Positions 5,955 through 8,590 of a DNA stretch of 8,590 bases are shown one piece after another; position 1 is the stretch's first letter; the number at the start of each line of letters is the position of its first letter. Position numbers and translations under genes: made by a program. Source of the DNA: Pirellulaceae bacterium (GTDB lineage Bacteria > Planctomycetota > Planctomycetia > Pirellulales > Pirellulaceae); NCBI GenBank assembly GCA_020846515.1, contig JADLDX010000875.1:1-8590 (forward strand), written 5' to 3'. The notes beneath the pieces were generated by a model. It was not told the DNA's origin and did no database searches. It saw only the letters and a program-made list of their open reading frames with translations.

Positions 5955-7154
5955 ATGATACGTCGGTTCCTCGGCTGCGCTTTGGCGACGGCGGTGGCTA
6001 GTTTGTTTACCAGTGCGCCGGTTGCCACTGCGGCCGATGCGTTGACCATCGGATCCGACGCACCTTCGCTAAGCATTGAACACTGGGTACAAGACGGCAA
6101 GGGCAAGTTCAAGCCCGTGACTAAGTTCGAGAATGGCAAGGTCTATGTGGTCGAATTTTGGGCTACCTGGTGTGGTCCATGTATCGCCAGCATGCCGCAC
6201 CTGGCCGAAACCCAATCCAAGTATGCCGACAAGGGTGTACAGATCGTCAGCATCAGCGACGAAGATCTCGAGACGGTCGAAAAATTCCTGGAACGCGAAG
6301 TCCGCGGCGGTCGACCTAACCCCAACGCTGAAAAGGCCGAGGGCGACAAAGCTGACAAAGAAAAGAGTGACAAGCCCAAGACCTATCGCGAATTGACCAG
6401 CGTTTACTGCCTGACCGCTGATCCTGATCGCTCATGCCATGAAGCCTACATGGAAGCCGCCGGTCAGAACGGTATCCCGACTTCCTTTATCGTGGGCAAA
6501 GACAAGAAGATCGAATGGATCGGCCATCCGATGTCGATGGACGAACCGCTCGAGCAGATCGTCGCCGGCAAGTGGGATCGCGAAAAATTTGCTGAGGAAT
6601 TCAAGGCCCAACAAGAGATGGACCTGGTCATGCAGCAAGTTAGTATGGCCTTTCAAAAAGGCGATATGAAGGGTGCCTTGGCCACAATCGATAAGGCCCT
6701 CGAGAAGGTCAAAGACAAGCAGATGTCCGAACAGTTGGGCATGATGAAGCTTCAGATTCAACTGCGCGATAAAGACTCGGCCGACAAGCTGCCTGAGATC
6801 GTGGGCGAAGCCTTCAAGAAGTATGCCAGCCAACCTCAAATCATCAATGCGGTGGCTTGGACGTTGGTCGAAGGCATCGAAGCTGGCGCCTTGAAGAAAA
6901 ACAAGGCGATGCTCGATTCGGCCGTCAACGCCATGCTGAAGGCGTCCCAAGATGGCGAAGGCGATTCACGCGCTGCGGCGATGGATACCCTGTCCCACCT
7001 GCAATACCTCAACGGCGATATCGACGGCGCCATCAAGACGCAAACCGAAGCCGTGGCGCTCGCCTCAGCCCAGTTCAAAGCACAGTTAGGCGAATTCCTA
7101 AAAGTGCTTCAAGAGGCCAAGGAACCTAAGAAAGCCAAGGAAGAGAAGAAGTAA
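5955..7154 (+). CDS. Secreted TlpA-type thioredoxin-like protein
   Basis: A 399-residue exported thiol-disulfide protein. Residues 1-27 form a Sec signal peptide (MIRR, hydrophobic core, cleavage near VATAA). Residues 30-205 form a thioredoxin fold of the TlpA/ResA/AhpC-TSA type with redox motif WCGPC (72-76) and the cis-proline loop GIPTSF (173-178, Pro175). It should reduce or exchange disulfides, or act as a thiol relay, in the cell envelope; the substrate is not evident. A Lys/Asp/Glu-rich insert (about 119-143) interrupts the fold, and Cys152 and Cys161 follow it. Residues 215-385 are helical with TPR-like stretches (AFQKGDMKGALATIDKALE; GDIDGAIKTQTEAVALA), probably a protein-binding module. 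The end is Lys-rich. Lysine is written mostly as AAG, which may reflect good expression. The gene has its own promoter candidate and ends at a terminator region shared with the convergent aldolase gene. Confidence 0.9.
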   Translation: MIRRFLGCALATAVASLFTSAPVATAADALTIGSDAPSLSIEHWVQDGKGKFKPVTKFENGKVYVVEFWATWCGPCIASMPHLAETQSKYADKGVQIVSISDEDLETVEKFLEREVRGGRPNPNAEKAEGDKADKEKSDKPKTYRELTSVYCLTADPDRSCHEAYMEAAGQNGIPTSFIVGKDKKIEWIGHPMSMDEPLEQIVAGKWDREKFAEEFKAQQEMDLVMQQVSMAFQKGDMKGALATIDKALEKVKDKQMSEQLGMMKLQIQLRDKDSADKLPEIVGEAFKKYASQPQIINAVAWTLVEGIEAGALKKNKAMLDSAVNAMLKASQDGEGDSRAAAMDTLSHLQYLNGDIDGAIKTQTEAVALASAQFKAQLGEFLKVLQEAKEPKKAKEEKK

Positions 7155-7184
7155 TTGTCCTGGTAACTTAGCTTTGCGTGGCGG

Positions 7185-7334
7185 CGGGAGGGTCGATGGC
7201 GCCAGCTCAGTCGAAGTGGGGGCCTCCCGTGCTAACCAAAGCCAGAAGCACTTCGCTGCTAGCTCACCTCCGCGGCGCATGCACCCTCCCCGAAAAAACA
7301 GGCTGCAGTAGCGCCTGTTTTTTCGACCCTCCCG
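7185..7334. repeat. Inverted repeats in the convergent spacer
   Basis: CGGGAGG at 7185-7191 can pair with CCTCCCG at 7223-7229. The longer CGGGAGGGTCG (7185-7195) is the exact reverse complement of 7324-7334, enclosing the terminator hairpin. ACCCTCCC also occurs at 7283-7290. The spacer can therefore fold in more than one way. No gene is visible in it. Confidence 0.55.
7291..7325. terminator. Bidirectional intrinsic terminator
   Basis: A perfect 13-bp stem (7291-7303 with 7313-7325) around a 9-base loop. The arms read CGAAAAAACAGGC and GCCTGTTTTTTCG, giving a run of six T at the 3' side of the stem on both strands. It lies between the convergent thioredoxin-like and aldolase genes and can serve both. 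Confidence 0.85.
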
Positions 7335-7345
7335 TAAGGGAGGGT
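7326..7345. terminator. Second hairpin next to the terminator
   Basis: ACCCTCCC-GTAA-GGGAGGGT is a perfect 8-bp stem with a 4-base loop, directly after the main terminator stem. It lacks a T run, so it is more likely a transcript-end stabiliser or a back-up for the aldolase transcript than a terminator alone. Confidence 0.5.
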
Positions 7346-7353
7346 TAGTTCTG

Positions 7354-7367
7354 CTGCTGCGCAGCAG
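7354..7367. other. 14-bp perfect palindrome after the aldolase stop
   Basis: CTGCTGC/GCAGCAG, five bases beyond the aldolase stop codon. It has no central loop, so on DNA it is a symmetric site; in RNA it would form only a short stem. Its role is unknown. Confidence 0.4.
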
Positions 7368-7372
7368 TGGGA

Positions 7373-8413
7373 CTAGCCCTGCAGGCTTTGCATAACTTCA
7401 CGCACGATGCGTTCGATGAAGTCATCGGACGCATCGGCCTGTAGAGCCGACGAGTTCACCGTTTTGGCGTTCTGCATCGTGGATGCCGGGGCAATATCGG
7501 GCAGCCACTGGGACAACTCGCTCAACATCAGACTGAGCTGTTGTTGAGTTTTCTGAGCCGTTGCCATTTGCTCGGCCGACAAAGGTTGGCGGCTTTGGCC
7601 GAGGTTCCAACCGCGATTGAGTGCACCGCGTCGGAAACCTTCTGGGAACTCCGGTTGCTGGATCATCGCATCGAATAACGGCAACAGGCGATATTGCAAT
7701 TGCATAGCGCGATCCCATTGTCCGCGCTGCGCCGCTTCGTAAATGGCCCGCGTGAGCTCTGGAACAACACCGCTGGTCGCATTGGTTCCGCCGTTGCAGC
7801 CGATCAGCAACATTGGCACTAGCGCTGCATCCCAACCGGTCAAGAACGAAAACTCGGGCCGCTGTGGACGAACAGCCGCGATCATGCGCATCATGTGTGG
7901 GATGTCACCCGAACTGTCCTTGATACCGACCACGCGTGGACAATCGTTGGCCAGCCGACGCACTGTCGCCACGTCGATGGGCGAGGCGAACAAGGGGATG
8001 TTGTAGAGCGTTACGTCGACGCTGACATGATCGGCAATCTCTTTGAAGTATTGGTAAACCGCTTCAGGCCCAAGCTTGTAATAGAACGGGGCGACGATCG
8101 CTACCGCCCGCACGCCCATCGCGCCATAGGCTTCACAGGCTTCGATGGTTTCGCGAACATTGGCTTCAGCGGCTCCTGCCAAAATCGGTACGCGGCCTTT
8201 CACGTGCTTCATCAACACATCGATAATGCGTCGACGTTCCTCGGCGGTAAATCGCGTGAACTCACCGGTACTGCCATTGGGATAAAGGCCATGGACACCG
8301 CGTTCGATCAACCAATCGACGTATGCGCATAAGGTATCTTCGTCGACTCGCCCTTTTGCATCGACGGGCGTGATGTTGGGTGTATAGATACCTTCCATTG
8401 GAGGCTTGTTCAT
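7373..8413 (-). CDS. DapA/NanA-family aldolase with C-terminal tail
   Basis: A class I (Schiff-base) aldolase/lyase of the dihydrodipicolinate synthase / N-acetylneuraminate lyase family. These cytoplasmic TIM-barrel enzymes join or split pyruvate and an aldehyde. In 346-residue numbering: GSTGE (47-51) binds the pyruvate carboxylate, Tyr137 in YNIP is the proton shuttle, and Lys165 in GIKDSSGD forms the Schiff base. All core residues are present, so it should be active. YNIP is nearer NanA than the YNVPGRT of DapA; the substrate cannot be read from the sequence. The start at 8413 fits the family; the frame is open to GTG 8524 but those extra 37 residues look non-coding. The family usually has about 295-310 residues. 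Here a linker (306-329) and a final amphipathic helix, [15 protein letters not shown] (332-346), are added. That tail resembles encapsulation peptides of microcompartment enzymes. The gene stands alone, ends in TAG and shares a terminator with the convergent gene. Confidence 0.9.
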   Translation of the reverse strand: MNKPPMEGIYTPNITPVDAKGRVDEDTLCAYVDWLIERGVHGLYPNGSTGEFTRFTAEERRRIIDVLMKHVKGRVPILAGAAEANVRETIEACEAYGAMGVRAVAIVAPFYYKLGPEAVYQYFKEIADHVSVDVTLYNIPLFASPIDVATVRRLANDCPRVVGIKDSSGDIPHMMRMIAAVRPQRPEFSFLTGWDAALVPMLLIGCNGGTNATSGVVPELTRAIYEAAQRGQWDRAMQLQYRLLPLFDAMIQQPEFPEGFRRGALNRGWNLGQSRQPLSAEQMATAQKTQQQLSLMLSELSQWLPDIAPASTMQNAKTVNSSALQADASDDFIERIVREVMQSLQG

Positions 8414-8513
8414 CAGTGTCTCTTGTTTCAGTTTGTATTTATCAGTTGCAGTCACAAATAAACACACACCCGTCGGCCGCCGGTCGCATAGAAGGTCTTT
8501 GGCTGACGCAGGT

Positions 8514-8527
8514 GCGGTAACCACCGC
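8514..8527. promoter_or_regulatory. Small inverted repeat upstream of the aldolase gene
   Basis: GCGGT-AACC-ACCGC, a perfect 5-bp inverted repeat about 100 bp upstream of the aldolase start. It could be a regulator site. The upstream region 8414-8590 shows no gene and no convincing -10/-35 pair on the - strand. Confidence 0.25.
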
Positions 8528-8590
8528 TCAGGGCACGTTGGGGTGGTGGGGTTTGTTAGGCGATATTGTAGTTTAAGATGTACTCTCTGC

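Noticed and set aside
5960..5978. Lipobox-like FLGC at residues 5-8 of the thioredoxin-like protein
   Set aside because: The Cys lies too near the N-terminus; the hydrophobic core follows it, and a normal signal peptidase site (VATAA) is present.
8414..8524. N-terminal extension of the aldolase from GTG 8524
   Set aside because: The 37 added residues do not resemble the family, whose members start close to Met at 8413.

Overview
The window looks like part of a chromosome of a planctomycete, probably Pirellulaceae-like. This is inferred from gene content and style, not from a database match: a planctomycete-type FHA protein beside a membrane-anchored Ser/Thr kinase, an ECF-like sigma factor linked to them, a TlpA-type thioredoxin with a helical tail, mostly weak Shine-Dalgarno sites, and moderately high GC. 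Every annotated gene ends in TAA or TAG.

Layout: 1-244 is a non-coding leader. It holds a 70-bp palindromic element (64-133), then a 16-bp tandem repeat (140-203) and a weak promoter candidate. A signalling block on the + strand follows: an FHA protein (245-1048), a multi-pass Ser/Thr protein kinase (1213-3396), a second copy of the palindromic element (3418-3492), a three-pass membrane protein of unknown function (3616-5106) and, 9 bp later, an ECF-like sigma factor (5116-5808). The sigma-factor frame is cut at codon 48 by an in-frame TGA (5257-5259). A half copy of the palindromic element sits just after its stop (5810-5834). Next come a secreted thioredoxin-like protein (5955-7154), a 218-bp convergent spacer with a perfect terminator hairpin (7291-7325) and other inverted repeats, and a DapA/NanA-family aldolase on the - strand (7373-8413).

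How the parts may work together (inference): the kinase could phosphorylate partners read by the FHA protein, with the membrane protein and sigma factor as output, a kinase-FHA-sigma circuit. The stop in the sigma gene would break or condition that output. The aldolase is unrelated to this circuit. Its interest lies in its C-terminal tail, a short amphipathic helix on a flexible linker that resembles a bacterial-microcompartment encapsulation peptide.

The strongest points for follow-up are the TGA inside the otherwise intact sigma factor, the encapsulation-peptide-like tail on the aldolase, and the palindromic elements, whose arms keep their hairpins through paired base changes.
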